From: Rhodothermales bacterium
GTDB taxonomy: Bacteria > Bacteroidota > Rhodothermia > Rhodothermales > VXPQ01
DNA: 34,600 nt
Direction: 5' to 3'
NCBI GenBank assembly: GCA_022825385.1
Contig: JAJDWX010000045.1
Span: 1 to 34,600, forward strand
The notes beneath the pieces are model-generated. The model saw only the letters and a list, made by a program, of their open reading frames with translations. It was not told the DNA's origin and made no database searches. The translations under genes and the position numbers were made by a program. This document shows positions 1 to 7,520 of the stretch, in pieces. Every line of letters starts with the position of its first letter. Positions within the stretch are counted from its first letter, which is position 1.

Positions 1-1
1 G

Positions 2-163
2 ACGCGCCCCGACAAGAATCACCGCATACGCCGGGGTCTGGGGCGCGCATTCTCGCGAAACATAGGGCCCGGGATCGGCTACGCCCTCGTAGCCTACCGC
101 ACGTTTATGGTTCGCGAGAAGGCGCGTCACAGACCCCAAAACACCCCAACCTTAATTATTTAA
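2..163 (+). CDS. possible 3' end of an upstream gene (partial, unrecognised)
   Basis: Reading from base 2, one plus-strand frame stays open for 53 codons and ends at TAA 161-163. Its third codon positions are mostly G or C over the first 44 codons, like the true genes here and better than the competing frames. The peptide is basic, with one hydrophobic patch (GPGIGYALVAY) and the end TPTLII. I recognise no family. The same bases also form a long inverted repeat (33-137), which is unusual for coding DNA, so the frame may be chance. The gene start would lie outside the window. Confidence 0.22.
   Translation, partial: TRPDKNHRIRRGLGRAFSRNIGPGIGYALVAYRTFMVREKARHRPQNTPTLII
33..137. repeat. long imperfect inverted repeat with nested hairpin
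   Basis: Bases 33-64 and 106-137 are inverted copies of one another over 32 bp, with 28 Watson-Crick matches, one G-T wobble and three A/G mismatches. The 41-nt loop itself contains a perfect 6-bp hairpin (77-82 with 89-94, loop of 6). No T-tract follows on either strand, so it is not a classical intrinsic terminator. It could be a structured RNA, the remains of a small mobile element, or a fold at the end of the upstream transcript. Confidence 0.75.
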
Positions 164-365
164 CCTCCAAATTTCCGCGCCTAAGTTTTTAAGGCGCCCC
201 CCGAAACAAGCCCCGACGCCCCAACCCCAAAAAAACGCCCTCCAATCAAGCCCGAAGCCGCTTGGGCCTTTCCCCCGCCTCGTCCTTCCCGCCCCATGCA
301 GGAAACCCTCCGCCTGTTCGGGCGTTTGCGGCGCGGTCCCTTTGCTCCCCGCATGCAGATTCTGT
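164..365. other. C-rich, G-poor non-coding leader with G4 motif on minus strand
   Basis: This stretch upstream of queA has no supportable gene. The plus strand is strikingly rich in C and poor in G. At 197-228 it has four C-runs (6, 4, 4 and 4 bases), so the minus strand reads four G-runs separated by 2, 4 and 8 bases. This satisfies a strict G-quadruplex pattern with runs of at least four G. Two further C4 runs lie at 134-137 and 144-147. A small hairpin (GCGCCT 177-182 with AGGCGC 192-197) abuts the motif. No convincing promoter was found. Confidence 0.6.
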
Positions 366-1415
366 ATGAAAGTATCGAATTTCAAGTACGAATATCCCAA
401 GGACCTTATAGCGAAATACCCTGCCGAACCGCGCGATTCGGCCCGGCTCATGGTGCTGGATCGCGCGAACAGGACCATTCGCCACCGGTACGTTCGGGAC
501 CTTCCGGAATACTTCGGGGAGGGGGACGTCATTGTCGTAAACGACACCAAGGTCTTTCCCGCCCGCCTGTTCGGGAACAAGGAAAAGACCGGCGCGAACA
601 TCCAGGTCTTTCTGCTCCGGGAACTGAACGCCGAGAGCAAATTGTGGGACGTGATCGTGGATCCTGCGCGGAAGATCCGCATCGGCAACAAACTCTATTT
701 CCACGGCGGCCTGGTCGCCGAAGTGATCGACAACACCACGTCGCGGGGGCGGACCATTCGCTTCGTGTTCGACGGTTCCAGCGCGGACCTGCATGCCAAG
801 ATAGACGAGATAGGGCAAACGCCGCTGCCGCCCTACGTAAAACGCGAGGTCGAGGAAGAGGACAGGGAGCGGTACCAGACCATTTTCGCAGAGCGGCGGG
901 GCGCCGTCGCGGCGCCTTCCGCCGGCCTGCATTTCACCCCCGACCTGATCGAAACCTTTCGCGCCAAAGGCGTTCGGATCCTGCCCGTTACGCTGCATGT
1001 CGGGCTGGGCACGTTTCGTCCGGTCGAAGTGGAGGACATGACCAAGCACCGCATGGATTCGGAGCGTTTTATTATTTCCGAAGAGACGGCAAGCGCCGTG
1101 AACAAGGCGCTGTTGTCCCCGGACCATACGGTAACGGCGGTGGGCACGACGGTGGTTCGGGCCATCGAATCCAGCCTTTCCGCTTCGTACTTGTCCAAGC
1201 CCACCGGCCTGGCGTGGACCGACAAATTCATTTGCCCGCCGTACAAATTCAGAATCACCGAGCGCCTGCTTACGAACTTTCACCAACCCAGAAGCACGTT
1301 GCTGATGCTTGCGGCGGCGTTCGCCGGGCACGACTTCGTCATGGAATCCTACAACCTTGCCGTGCAGGAGGAGTATCGCTTGTTCTCCTTTGGGGACGCA
1401 ATGCTTATCCTGTAA
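366..1415 (+). CDS. queA: S-adenosylmethionine:tRNA ribosyltransferase-isomerase QueA
   Basis: QueA transfers and isomerises the ribosyl moiety of S-adenosylmethionine onto 7-aminomethyl-7-deazaguanine in tRNA, making epoxyqueuosine at the wobble position of GUN anticodons. The protein is 349 aa, the family's usual length. Family signatures are visible: the N-terminal PAEPRDSARLMVLDR, the central HVGLGTFRPV, and near the C-terminus TDKFICPPYKF followed by LLTNFHQPRSTLLMLAAAFAG. I chose ATG 366 because the protein then begins MKVSNFKYEYP like known QueA; an in-frame ATG at 342 would add eight atypical residues. There is no clear Shine-Dalgarno sequence. ispD follows after 46 bases on the same strand. 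Confidence 0.96.
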   Translation: MKVSNFKYEYPKDLIAKYPAEPRDSARLMVLDRANRTIRHRYVRDLPEYFGEGDVIVVNDTKVFPARLFGNKEKTGANIQVFLLRELNAESKLWDVIVDPARKIRIGNKLYFHGGLVAEVIDNTTSRGRTIRFVFDGSSADLHAKIDEIGQTPLPPYVKREVEEEDRERYQTIFAERRGAVAAPSAGLHFTPDLIETFRAKGVRILPVTLHVGLGTFRPVEVEDMTKHRMDSERFIISEETASAVNKALLSPDHTVTAVGTTVVRAIESSLSASYLSKPTGLAWTDKFICPPYKFRITERLLTNFHQPRSTLLMLAAAFAGHDFVMESYNLAVQEEYRLFSFGDAMLIL

Positions 1416-1461
1416 CGTTGTCGCTGCGCCGCGCGCTCTGTCTGTGGACCTGGAAACGCTT

Positions 1462-2196
1462 GTGAAGACCCTGTTGCCCATCGTTACGGTACTCGTCCCG
1501 GCTGCGGGCAGCGGCGTACGCATGGGGGGGCAGCGCAAGCAATACCGCGACCTGGGCGGCGTCCCGCTCTTCGTGCAAACCCTCCGCGTTTTCGACAAGC
1601 ACCCCCGCGTCCATCATATCGTGGTGGCTGCGCCCGAGCGCGATACGGAGTGGCTGGCGCGGGATTTGCGCTCCCGGGGGTTTCGGAAAATCCATGCCGT
1701 TACGGCGGGCGGCGCCGCCCGGCAGGATTCCGTGGCGGCGGCGCTTGCGGCGGCTCCTCCCGCCCAGGCCGCATCGCCCGACCGGGACATTGTGCTGGTG
1801 CACGACGCGGCGCGCCCCTTCGTCCCTTCAGGTTGCATCGACGCCTTGATATATACGGCGGCGGACAAGGGCGCCGCGTCCCTGGCGTTGCCCGTTTCGG
1901 ATACGCTGCGTTTCGTCTCCGACGGCCTGTTTGGAGACACCGTGGACCGGGAGGGGCTCTATCGCATGCAAACGCCGCAGGCCTTTCGCCGCGCCTGGCT
2001 GGAAGAGGCGCACCGCGCGGCGCGCGACGAGGGCGTCGAGGCGACGGACGACGTGATGCTTGTGCAGCGTATCGGTCGTCCGGTCGCGCTGGTGGGCGGA
2101 AGCGCCCTGAACGTAAAGGTGACCACGGCCACGGACTACAAACTGGCGGGCGTCATTCAGTCCGCCTCCGAACGCATTATTCCCGCGGACGCATGA
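1462..2196 (+). CDS. ispD: 2-C-methyl-D-erythritol 4-phosphate cytidylyltransferase IspD
   Basis: IspD condenses CTP with methylerythritol phosphate in the non-mevalonate isoprenoid pathway. Visible motifs are the nucleotide-binding AAGSGVRMGGQRKQY near the N-terminus, VHDAARPFV in the middle, TPQAFRRAWLEEAH, and the C-terminal TDDVMLVQ and NVKVTTATDYKLA. The start is uncertain. No ATG lies in frame between the queA stop and the conserved core, so GTG 1462 (MKTLLPIVTVLVPAAGSG) is preferred; GTG 1444 and TTG 1474 are alternatives. GTG 1462 gives 244 aa, normal for the family. The stop overlaps the ispF start as ATGA, indicating translational coupling. IspD and IspF catalyse separate steps of one pathway, with IspE between them; IspE is not in this window. 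Confidence 0.95.
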   Translation: MKTLLPIVTVLVPAAGSGVRMGGQRKQYRDLGGVPLFVQTLRVFDKHPRVHHIVVAAPERDTEWLARDLRSRGFRKIHAVTAGGAARQDSVAAALAAAPPAQAASPDRDIVLVHDAARPFVPSGCIDALIYTAADKGAASLALPVSDTLRFVSDGLFGDTVDREGLYRMQTPQAFRRAWLEEAHRAARDEGVEATDDVMLVQRIGRPVALVGGSALNVKVTTATDYKLAGVIQSASERIIPADA

Positions 2197-2702
2197 GAAT
2201 CGGTTTCGGATACGACGCGCACCGCCTCGTAGCGGGCCGCCCCCTGATGATCGGCGGCGTAGAGATTCCTTTCGACAAGGGGCTCGCCGGGCATTCCGAC
2301 GCCGACGTGCTGCTGCACGCCATCGCCGACGCGCTGCTTGGGGCGGCGGCGCTGGGCGACATAGGCGTCCATTTTCCCGATACGGATCCGCGCTGGGCGG
2401 GCATGGCGGGCGCCGACTTGCTGGGCCGCGTGGCCGACAAACTTGCGGAAGCCGGCTACCGCGCGCGCAACGTAGACGCGACGGTGGTCCTTGAGCGCCC
2501 GCGCCTGCGGCCCTATGCGTCTCGCATGCGCGCCGTCATTGCGGAGCGCCTTTCCGTAGAGGAAGGCGCGGTGTCCGTGAAGGCCACGACCCACGAGGGG
2601 ATGGGCCCCATGGGGCGGGAGGAAGGCGCGGCTGCGTACGCCGTGTGCGTCATTGTCAGTACGGATATCAGGACGGACCAGGATGGGCGATCTGCTGCAT
2701 GA
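2193..2702 (+). CDS. ispF: 2-C-methyl-D-erythritol 2,4-cyclodiphosphate synthase IspF
   Basis: IspF cyclises CDP-methylerythritol phosphate, releasing CMP, in the non-mevalonate isoprenoid pathway. The 169-aa protein opens with MRIGFGYDAHRL, holding the zinc-ligand Asp-x-His of the family. It continues with GHSDADVLLHAIADALLGAAALGDIGVHFPD and the C-terminal VSVKATTHEGMGPMGREEG. The start ATG overlaps the last four bases of ispD. The protein is about ten residues longer than usual: the C-terminal tail after VCVIV runs on past the normal end, and its coding sequence overlaps the start of the next gene by 20 bases. Confidence 0.96.
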   Translation: MRIGFGYDAHRLVAGRPLMIGGVEIPFDKGLAGHSDADVLLHAIADALLGAAALGDIGVHFPDTDPRWAGMAGADLLGRVADKLAEAGYRARNVDATVVLERPRLRPYASRMRAVIAERLSVEEGAVSVKATTHEGMGPMGREEGAAAYAVCVIVSTDIRTDQDGRSAA

Positions 2703-3339
2703 CCTGACGATATGGCTGGACGGGTTGTCTCCGGCATGGGCGTACGCCGGTATTTTCCTCGTCGCCTACGCGGAGAATGTCCTGCCCCCGGTTCCCGGAG
2801 ACATGGCCGTGGCGTTCGGCGGATACCTTGCGGGCGTGGGCAAATTGCATTTCGCGCTGGTGGCGGGCGTGGCCGCGCTGGGCAGCGTGGCGGGGTTTAT
2901 GACCATGTATTTCATCGGATATACGGTGGGCGACGCCGTGCTGCGGTCGCGCTGGTTCCGATGGATTCCCCCGGAGCGGATGGACGCCGCCCGCCGCCGC
3001 CTGGATCGTTGGGGCTATGGCCTGGTGGCCGCCAACCGGTTCCTGGCGGGGCTGCGCGGCGTAATCGGGCTTGCCGTCGGCATGGCCCGCATGGACGGTT
3101 GGCGCACGGCGGCGGTGTCCGCCCTGAGCGCTATTGTCTGGATCTTGCTGATCGTCTGGGCCGGCTACGCCCTTGGCGATCGCTGGGAGGACATTGGCTA
3201 CTGGCTTCGCGGATACGGACAAGCCGTATTGCTGTTGCTGGGACTGGCCTTGCTGGCCGTCGGCGTACGCCGATATGCGCGAAAGCGCAAGCGTTCCGCA
3301 AGGAAATCGGCTGAAAATGCAAAAAGCAAGCCCCGGTAA
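2683..3339 (+). CDS. DedA-family (SNARE-associated/VTT domain) membrane protein
   Basis: DedA proteins are inner-membrane proteins; members have been linked to undecaprenyl-phosphate or other phospholipid flipping and to membrane homeostasis. The 218-aa sequence shows the family pattern: AENVLPPVPGDMAVAFGGYLA (residues about 30-50), a glycine-rich helix with MYFIGYTVGD, then ANRFLAGLRGVIGLAVGMARM, and a last hydrophobic helix (AVLLLLGLALLAVGV) before a basic tail. ATG 2683 is chosen over TTG 2653. It overlaps the end of ispF by 20 bases. Which DedA subgroup, and hence which lipid, cannot be told from the sequence. Confidence 0.9.
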   Translation: MGDLLHDLTIWLDGLSPAWAYAGIFLVAYAENVLPPVPGDMAVAFGGYLAGVGKLHFALVAGVAALGSVAGFMTMYFIGYTVGDAVLRSRWFRWIPPERMDAARRRLDRWGYGLVAANRFLAGLRGVIGLAVGMARMDGWRTAAVSALSAIVWILLIVWAGYALGDRWEDIGYWLRGYGQAVLLLLGLALLAVGVRRYARKRKRSARKSAENAKSKPR

Positions 3340-3394
3340 GGAAACTTTGCCGCCGCTTCGGGATATGTTGACTTGATTTTTTGCGGCATGCAGG

Positions 3395-3423
3395 TTGACT
3401 CGACGCCCCGCAGTGCGTATCTT
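3395..3423 (+). promoter_or_regulatory. sigma70-type promoter for the tRNA cluster
   Basis: TTGACT at 3395-3400 and TATCTT at 3418-3423 are separated by exactly 17 bases, and the first tRNA begins 31 bases after the -10 box. A second TTGACT at 3368-3373 has no partner. This probably starts the tRNA-secE-nusG transcript. Confidence 0.7.
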
Positions 3424-3454
3424 AAAAGACTGTGGTTACTCGCAACGCGGCGAA

Positions 3455-3527
3455 GCTGGCGTAGCTCAACCGGTAGAGCAGCTCACTTGTAATGAGCAGG
3501 TTGGGGGTTCGAGTCCCTTCGCCAGCT
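3455..3527 (+). tRNA. tRNA-Thr (anticodon TGT)
   Basis: The acceptor stem GCTGGCG (3455-3461) pairs with CGCCAGC (3520-3526). The anticodon stem is 3481-3485 with 3493-3497, and the loop CTTGTAA holds TGT at 3488-3490. The TTCGAGT T-loop is present. The discriminator is T and no CCA is encoded. Confidence 0.96.
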
Positions 3528-3586
3528 CTGTATTCGAATACGTGACTTTGAGAAAACTTTTGCGGAGCGCATGCTTCGACCATACC

Positions 3587-3668
3587 GGGCAGGTGGCCGA
3601 GCGGTCAAAGGCGGCAGACTGTAAATCTGCTCCCTCAGGGTTCGGAGGTTCGAATCCTCCCCTGCCCA
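3587..3668 (+). tRNA. tRNA-Tyr (anticodon GTA)
   Basis: The acceptor stem GGGCAGG (3587-3593) pairs with CCTGCCC (3661-3667). The anticodon loop CTGTAAA has GTA at 3621-3623. The 82-nt length and long variable arm are as expected for a bacterial class II tRNA-Tyr, a queuosine substrate of the pathway served by queA upstream. CCA is not encoded; a CTTTTT run follows. Confidence 0.96.
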
Positions 3669-3740
3669 CCCTTTTTCGTTCGGCGGCGTTGCGTTGCGGA
3701 GACCTTCCGCCGCAACGGCGCCGGGCGTATCGCGATCATA

Positions 3741-3816
3741 GCGGAAGTAGCTCAGGTGGTAGAGCATCAGCCTTCCAAGCTGAGGGTCGCGGGTTCGAAT
3801 CCCGTCTTCCGCTCCA
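3741..3816 (+). tRNA. tRNA-Gly (anticodon TCC)
   Basis: The acceptor stem GCGGAAG (3741-3747) pairs with CTTCCGC (3806-3812). The anticodon loop CTTCCAA holds TCC at 3774-3776. The discriminator is T at 3813, followed by an encoded CCA (3814-3816). It is the only tRNA of the five with a template-encoded CCA. Confidence 0.96.
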
Positions 3817-3836
3817 GCGAGCGCATGTTCGCTCCG

Positions 3837-3908
3837 GCCGCCTTAGCTCAGTGGTAGAGCGCTTCCATGGTAAGGAAGGGGTCATCGGTTCAAATCCGAT
3901 AGGCGGCT
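3837..3908 (+). tRNA. tRNA-Thr (anticodon GGT)
   Basis: The acceptor stem GCCGCCT (3837-3843) pairs with AGGCGGC (3901-3907). The anticodon stem CTTCC/GGAAG encloses the loop ATGGTAA with GGT at 3869-3871. The discriminator is T and no CCA is encoded. In many bacteria this tRNA is directly followed by tuf; here it is followed only by a short spacer. Confidence 0.95.
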
Positions 3909-3973
3909 CATGCGACGCCGCGCCGCTTTTCGCATACTGCGAATCGATTGGCGAGTACGCCGCCGCCGTACAC
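3909..3973 (+). other. 65-nt spacer where tuf is usually found
   Basis: Only 65 bases separate tRNA-Thr(GGT) from tRNA-Trp. They hold a small perfect hairpin (TTCGCA 3929-3934, loop TAC, TGCGAA 3938-3943) and a GGCG/CGCC mini-stem, with no T-tract and no open frame. The elongation factor Tu gene that commonly occupies this slot is missing. Confidence 0.6.
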
Positions 3974-4046
<73 letters not shown>

Positions 4047-4089
4047 CCCGCAACACGCATGGCGCTTTGCGCCGCAACCCGAATCGGTT

Positions 4090-4269
4090 ATGAAGGTAGT
4101 TCAATATCTGGGCGACGTAAGCAAGGAAATGCGCAAGGTCAGCTGGCCTGCGCGCAACGAGTTGATCAGCAATACGCTTATCACCCTGCTGGCGACCATG
4201 ATCGTGTCCCTGTACATCTGGGGCGCCGATCAGGTCATTAGCCGGGCGCTGGAGTTCATCTACCGCTGA
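4090..4269 (+). CDS. secE: preprotein translocase subunit SecE
   Basis: SecE clamps SecY in the plasma-membrane protein channel. This is the short, single-helix form (59 aa). It has an amphipathic N-terminus with the conserved KEMRKVSWPARNEL (about residues 12-25), followed by one transmembrane helix (ISNTLITLLATMIVSLYIWGAD). The start ATG 4090 is the only sensible one, since the frame upstream runs through tRNA-Trp. The position between tRNA-Trp and nusG is canonical. Confidence 0.96.
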   Translation: MKVVQYLGDVSKEMRKVSWPARNELISNTLITLLATMIVSLYIWGADQVISRALEFIYR

Positions 4270-4323
4270 TCCGCTCGTTGGCAAGCATATCTGTCGAGAC
4301 ATTTTTCTCAGGCACGCGACAAG

Positions 4324-4878
4324 ATGGTCAAGGACAAGGAAATTATCCGTAAATGGTACGTGCTGCGCACGTTTTCGGGTCACGAAAAGAAGGTCAAGCA
4401 CTATCTCGAAAAGGAAATAGAGCGGCTCAACCTGCAGGACAGGATCAATGAGGTCATGATCCCCACGGAGACCGTTTTCGAGATGCGCAGCGGCAAAAAG
4501 CGCACCCGCGAAAAGACCTTCTTCCCGGGATATGTGATGCTGCATATCGCGCTCGACACCGAGTTGCAGCATGTCATTTCCAGCCTGCCCTCGGTGATTG
4601 GCTTTCTGACCACGGGCGACGAACCGACGCCGCTGCGGCCCGACGAGATCAACCGGATCATGGGTAAAATGAACGAAGTCCGGGAGGCGGGCGAGCAGCC
4701 GGAGATGCCGTTCAAGCGGGGAGATCAGGTCAAGGTGGTGGATGGCCCCTTTAACAATTTCCAGGGCGTGGTCGAGGAGGTGTACCCGGACAAGATGAAG
4801 GTCAAGGTGATGGTGTCGATTTTCGGGCGCAAGACCCCCCTCGAACTGGATTATTTGCAGGTAGAGCGAGGCGATTGA
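4324..4878 (+). CDS. nusG: transcription termination/antitermination protein NusG
   Basis: NusG binds the RNA polymerase clamp and links it to Rho or to the ribosome. The protein is 184 aa, standard length. The NGN domain begins [20 protein letters not shown] and includes the conserved FFPGYVML (about residues 66-73). The C-terminal KOW domain carries [24 protein letters not shown] and ends with ELDYLQVE. It starts 54 bases after secE, with no insertion domain of the type seen in some paralogues. It is followed by a possible terminator and then rplK. Confidence 0.97.
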   Translation: MVKDKEIIRKWYVLRTFSGHEKKVKHYLEKEIERLNLQDRINEVMIPTETVFEMRSGKKRTREKTFFPGYVMLHIALDTELQHVISSLPSVIGFLTTGDEPTPLRPDEINRIMGKMNEVREAGEQPEMPFKRGDQVKVVDGPFNNFQGVVEEVYPDKMKVKVMVSIFGRKTPLELDYLQVERGD

Positions 4879-4928
4879 CGCGCCGAATTGTGAATTTCGC
4901 TTGAACCTTGGCGCGCCGTCGTTTTTTT
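4879..4928 (+). terminator. possible weak terminator after nusG
   Basis: CGCGCC (4879-4884) can pair with GGCGCG (4910-4915) across a 25-nt loop, and a run of seven T lies at 4922-4928. The long loop and the six-base distance from stem to T-run make it weak. Further downstream, TATATT at 4953-4958 could be a -10 box of a separate rplK promoter, but no good -35 box lies at 17 bases. The remaining leader up to rplK (4959-5059) shows nothing recognisable. Confidence 0.3.
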
Positions 4929-5059
4929 GTGGCGCATTTCATCGGAATGCCCTATATTGGAAGGCTAAGTTGTTTCCGGGTTAACATAAAGCGGGAGCCG
5001 GGCGTGCCGACGGGTACGACGATCCGGCGTTCGCACCGCACTTGAATCGTATTTCGACT

Positions 5060-5494
5060 ATGGCGAAGCCAATCGGCGGGTATGTCAAGCTCCAGATAAA
5101 GGCCGGACAAGCGAATCCGGCGCCCCCCATAGGTCCTGCGCTGGCGCAGCATGGGGTGAATATCATGGACTTCTGCAAGCAATTCAATGCCGCGACGCAG
5201 GACAGGATGGGGCTTGTCCTGCCTGTGGTGATCACGGTGTACGCGGACAAGACGTTCAGTTTCGTCGTCAAGAGTCCGCCCGCCGCGGTGCTGTTAAAGA
5301 TGGCGGCGAAGATTCCCTCGGGCTCCGGCGATTCCCTGCGCCAGAAGGTGGGCACGGTGACCTGGCAGGATTGCCGCAATATCGCCGAGCAGAAGATGGC
5401 GGACCTCAATGCATTCGATTTGGACAACGCGGCTTCCATGATCGCCGGCACGGCGCGGTCGATGGGAATACGCGTCGAAGGCGCCCCCGCCTGA
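5060..5494 (+). CDS. rplK: 50S ribosomal protein L11
   Basis: L11 forms the stalk base on 23S rRNA at the GTPase-associated centre. The 144-aa protein shows the family sequence throughout: [37 protein letters not shown] at the N-terminus and the C-terminal rRNA-binding part with [24 protein letters not shown] 5060 gives the typical [11 protein letters not shown] start; an in-frame TTG at 5042 would add six residues not seen in the family. It is the first gene of the rplKAJL-rpoBC block. Confidence 0.97.
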   Translation: MAKPIGGYVKLQIKAGQANPAPPIGPALAQHGVNIMDFCKQFNAATQDRMGLVLPVVITVYADKTFSFVVKSPPAAVLLKMAAKIPSGSGDSLRQKVGTVTWQDCRNIAEQKMADLNAFDLDNAASMIAGTARSMGIRVEGAPA

Positions 5495-5582
5495 ATGGGG
5501 ACAGCATACGGCCGGATCGACGTTCTGCGTCCGGCGCATTCCATCATCACAGACACAAGCACTGCATCCGCTGCGTAATCGG

Positions 5583-6296
5583 ATGGCGAAAAAAGGAAAA
5601 CGGTATCGTCAGGCCGCCGAAATGGTCAAAGAGGCCGGAGGCGGGCCCTTCACGCTGGAAGACGCCTGCGCGCTCGTAGCGAGGGCGGGCCTGGCCAAAT
5701 TCGACGAATCGGTCGATATAGATTTGCGGCTGGGGGTCGATCCGCGCCACGCAGACCAGATGGTCCGCGGCACGGCGGCGCTGCCGCATGGCACGGGCAA
5801 GGAGGTGCGCGTGCTGGCGCTGGCGAACGAAAGCAAACAGGACGAAGCGAGGGCGGCGGGCGCCGATTACGTCGGCCTGCACGACTTCATCGAACGCATC
5901 CAGAAAAAAGGGTGGACGGATTTCGATGTGGTTGTGGCCACGCCCGACGTAATGCGCGACGTCGCCAAACTGGGCCGCGTACTGGGCCCGAGAGGACTGA
6001 TGCCAAACCCCAAAAGCGGTACGGTCACGATGGATGTGGGACCGGCGGTTCAGCAGGTGAAGGCAGGCAAAATCGATTTTCGCGTGGACAAGTCCGGCAA
6101 CCTGCATACGGCCATAGGGAAGGCGTCGTTTTCGGCGGAGCATCTCCGGGAGAACGCGGAAGTGTTTATCCGGGAAGTGCTTCGGCTGCGCCCCGCTTCG
6201 GCAAAGGGCGCATACGTGCGGGCCGCTTCGATTTCGACCTCGATGGGCCCGCCTGTTCCGCTGGACCGGGTCCAGGTCGTAAGCGCGCTGCGATAG
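5583..6296 (+). CDS. rplA: 50S ribosomal protein L1
   Basis: L1 builds the mobile L1 stalk near the E site and often represses its own mRNA. The 237-aa protein starts [15 protein letters not shown] and includes the conserved [25 protein letters not shown], the central [12 protein letters not shown] and [22 protein letters not shown]. Its C-terminus ends [13 protein letters not shown], close to the family norm. An 88-nt spacer separates it from rplK; I could not identify an L1 autoregulatory site there. Confidence 0.97.
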   Translation: MAKKGKRYRQAAEMVKEAGGGPFTLEDACALVARAGLAKFDESVDIDLRLGVDPRHADQMVRGTAALPHGTGKEVRVLALANESKQDEARAAGADYVGLHDFIERIQKKGWTDFDVVVATPDVMRDVAKLGRVLGPRGLMPNPKSGTVTMDVGPAVQQVKAGKIDFRVDKSGNLHTAIGKASFSAEHLRENAEVFIREVLRLRPASAKGAYVRAASISTSMGPPVPLDRVQVVSALR

Positions 6297-6316
6297 CGCC
6301 CGGGTCCCGATTATCG

Positions 6317-6344
6317 TACGTCAGCACGAATACGTCAGCACGAA
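6317..6344 (+). repeat. perfect 14-bp tandem duplication in the rplJ leader
   Basis: TACGTCAGCACGAA occurs twice head to tail (6317-6330 and 6331-6344) between rplA and rplJ, just before an AT-rich AATATA. In many bacteria this spacer is transcribed as the L10 leader that binds the L10-L12 complex, so the duplication lies in a probable regulatory RNA. I cannot show that it takes part in that fold. Confidence 0.8.
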
Positions 6345-6405
6345 AATATACCCCGGCCCTTGCGCCGGACAGCAAAGCAACGGATTGAGACAGCGAGGCG
6401 CCGAC

Positions 6406-6933
6406 ATGCCCATGACCAAAACGGAAAAGGAAACGATGATTGCGGAAATCGGGCGGATGCTCGACGACAACGCCATCGTATACCTGACGAATTATTCCGG
6501 GCTGACCGTCGGCCAGGCCAACGAGTTGCGCAATCGTTTTCGCGCCGCCGACGTGTCGTTCAAGGTGTACAAGAACACGCTGGTGCGGATCGCGATGGAG
6601 GGGCGTCCCGCGTATAGTCCCTTGCTGGACTACCTGAAAGGTCCCACGGCGATCGCCTTTGGCGGCGAGCCGTCGGCGCCGGCCCGCGTCATTCGGGATT
6701 TTCTGAAAGACGAATCGGCGGAGCGCCCCGAAGTCAAGGCTGTCTACATAGACGGCGCCTTTTACGGGGAAGGCTCGCTGGATGCGCTGGCTTCGCTCAA
6801 GTCGAAAGACGAGCTCCTCGGCGATGTTGTGGGCTTGCTGCTTGCGCCCGTTTCCAATGTGGTCGCCGCCGCGCAGGCGCCTGCGCGCAATCTGGCGGGC
6901 GCGATTCGCGAGATCGCCGATCGCGCCGCATGA
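6406..6933 (+). CDS. rplJ: 50S ribosomal protein L10
   Basis: L10 anchors the L7/L12 dimers to the ribosomal stalk. The 175-aa protein shows the N-terminal domain with IAEIGRMLDDNAIVYLTNYSGLTVGQANELRNRFR and FKVYKNTLVRIA, then GPTAIAFG, and a C-terminal alanine-rich helix (NVVAAAQAPARNLAGAIREIA) that carries the L12 dimers. ATG 6406 is chosen, with a GAGG eight bases upstream; ATG 6412 and an upstream TTG 6385 are alternatives. The leader contains the 14-bp tandem duplication. Confidence 0.96.
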   Translation: MPMTKTEKETMIAEIGRMLDDNAIVYLTNYSGLTVGQANELRNRFRAADVSFKVYKNTLVRIAMEGRPAYSPLLDYLKGPTAIAFGGEPSAPARVIRDFLKDESAERPEVKAVYIDGAFYGEGSLDALASLKSKDELLGDVVGLLLAPVSNVVAAAQAPARNLAGAIREIADRAA

Positions 6934-7046
6934 CGCTGCGGCGTTCCGACCTCAACCTTCATTATCGTTTTCACCATCCATCCTTAATGCGCGGCACAGT
7001 GGCCGGAACCGGCGACAAAGACTGCTCGCAGGAGAACACATAAACC

Positions 7047-7430
7047 ATGGCGGACATCAAGAAAATCGCAGAAGAACTTGTCAACCTTACGGTCAAGGAG
7101 GCCAACGACCTGGCGACCTTGCTCGAAGAGGAATACGGCATCAAGCCGGCGGCCGCCGCCGCGGCGGTCGTAGCAGGCCCCGCCGCCGGAGGCGACGGTG
7201 CGGCTGCCGCCGAGGAGCAAACGGAATTCGACGTAGTGCTCAAGGGCGTCGGCGGCAACAAGATTGCCGTGATCAAGGAGGTGCGCAGCCTCACGGGCCT
7301 TGGCCTGAAGGAGGCGAAGGCGCTGGTAGACGGCGCGCCGAACGCGGTCAAGGAGGCAGTCGGCAAGGACGAGGCGGAGGAAGTCAAGACACGGCTTGAA
7401 GGAGCAGGCGCCGAAGTCGAGCTCAAATAA
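7047..7430 (+). CDS. rplL: 50S ribosomal protein L7/L12
   Basis: L7/L12 is the acidic stalk protein that recruits translational GTPases. The 127-aa protein has the usual layout: an N-terminal dimerisation domain ([26 protein letters not shown]), an Ala/Gly-rich hinge (about residues 33-55), and a C-terminal domain with [21 protein letters not shown] and [15 protein letters not shown], ending in VELK. An AGGAG lies 12 bases before the ATG. A 113-nt spacer follows rplJ. Confidence 0.97.
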   Translation: MADIKKIAEELVNLTVKEANDLATLLEEEYGIKPAAAAAAVVAGPAAGGDGAAAAEEQTEFDVVLKGVGGNKIAVIKEVRSLTGLGLKEAKALVDGAPNAVKEAVGKDEAEEVKTRLEGAGAEVELK

Positions 7431-7435
7431 GCGGG

Positions 7436-7499
7436 GGCGGTCCTCCGCCTTGCGCGCGGGCGCCGCAAGCGCCGTTGTCGTTCTTCGATCCGTTTTTTT
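7436..7499 (+). promoter_or_regulatory. hairpins in the rplL-rpoB spacer (possible attenuator)
   Basis: Two short perfect hairpins lie between rplL and rpoB: GGCGG-TCCT-CCGCC (7436-7449) and GGCGC-CGCAA-GCGCC (7459-7473). A run of seven T follows at 7493-7499, but 19 bases past the last stem. E. coli has a transcription attenuator in this spacer; here the distance to the T-run makes that role uncertain. Confidence 0.3.
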
Positions 7500-7520
7500 C
7501 CTTCTCAAGCCACTGCATCC

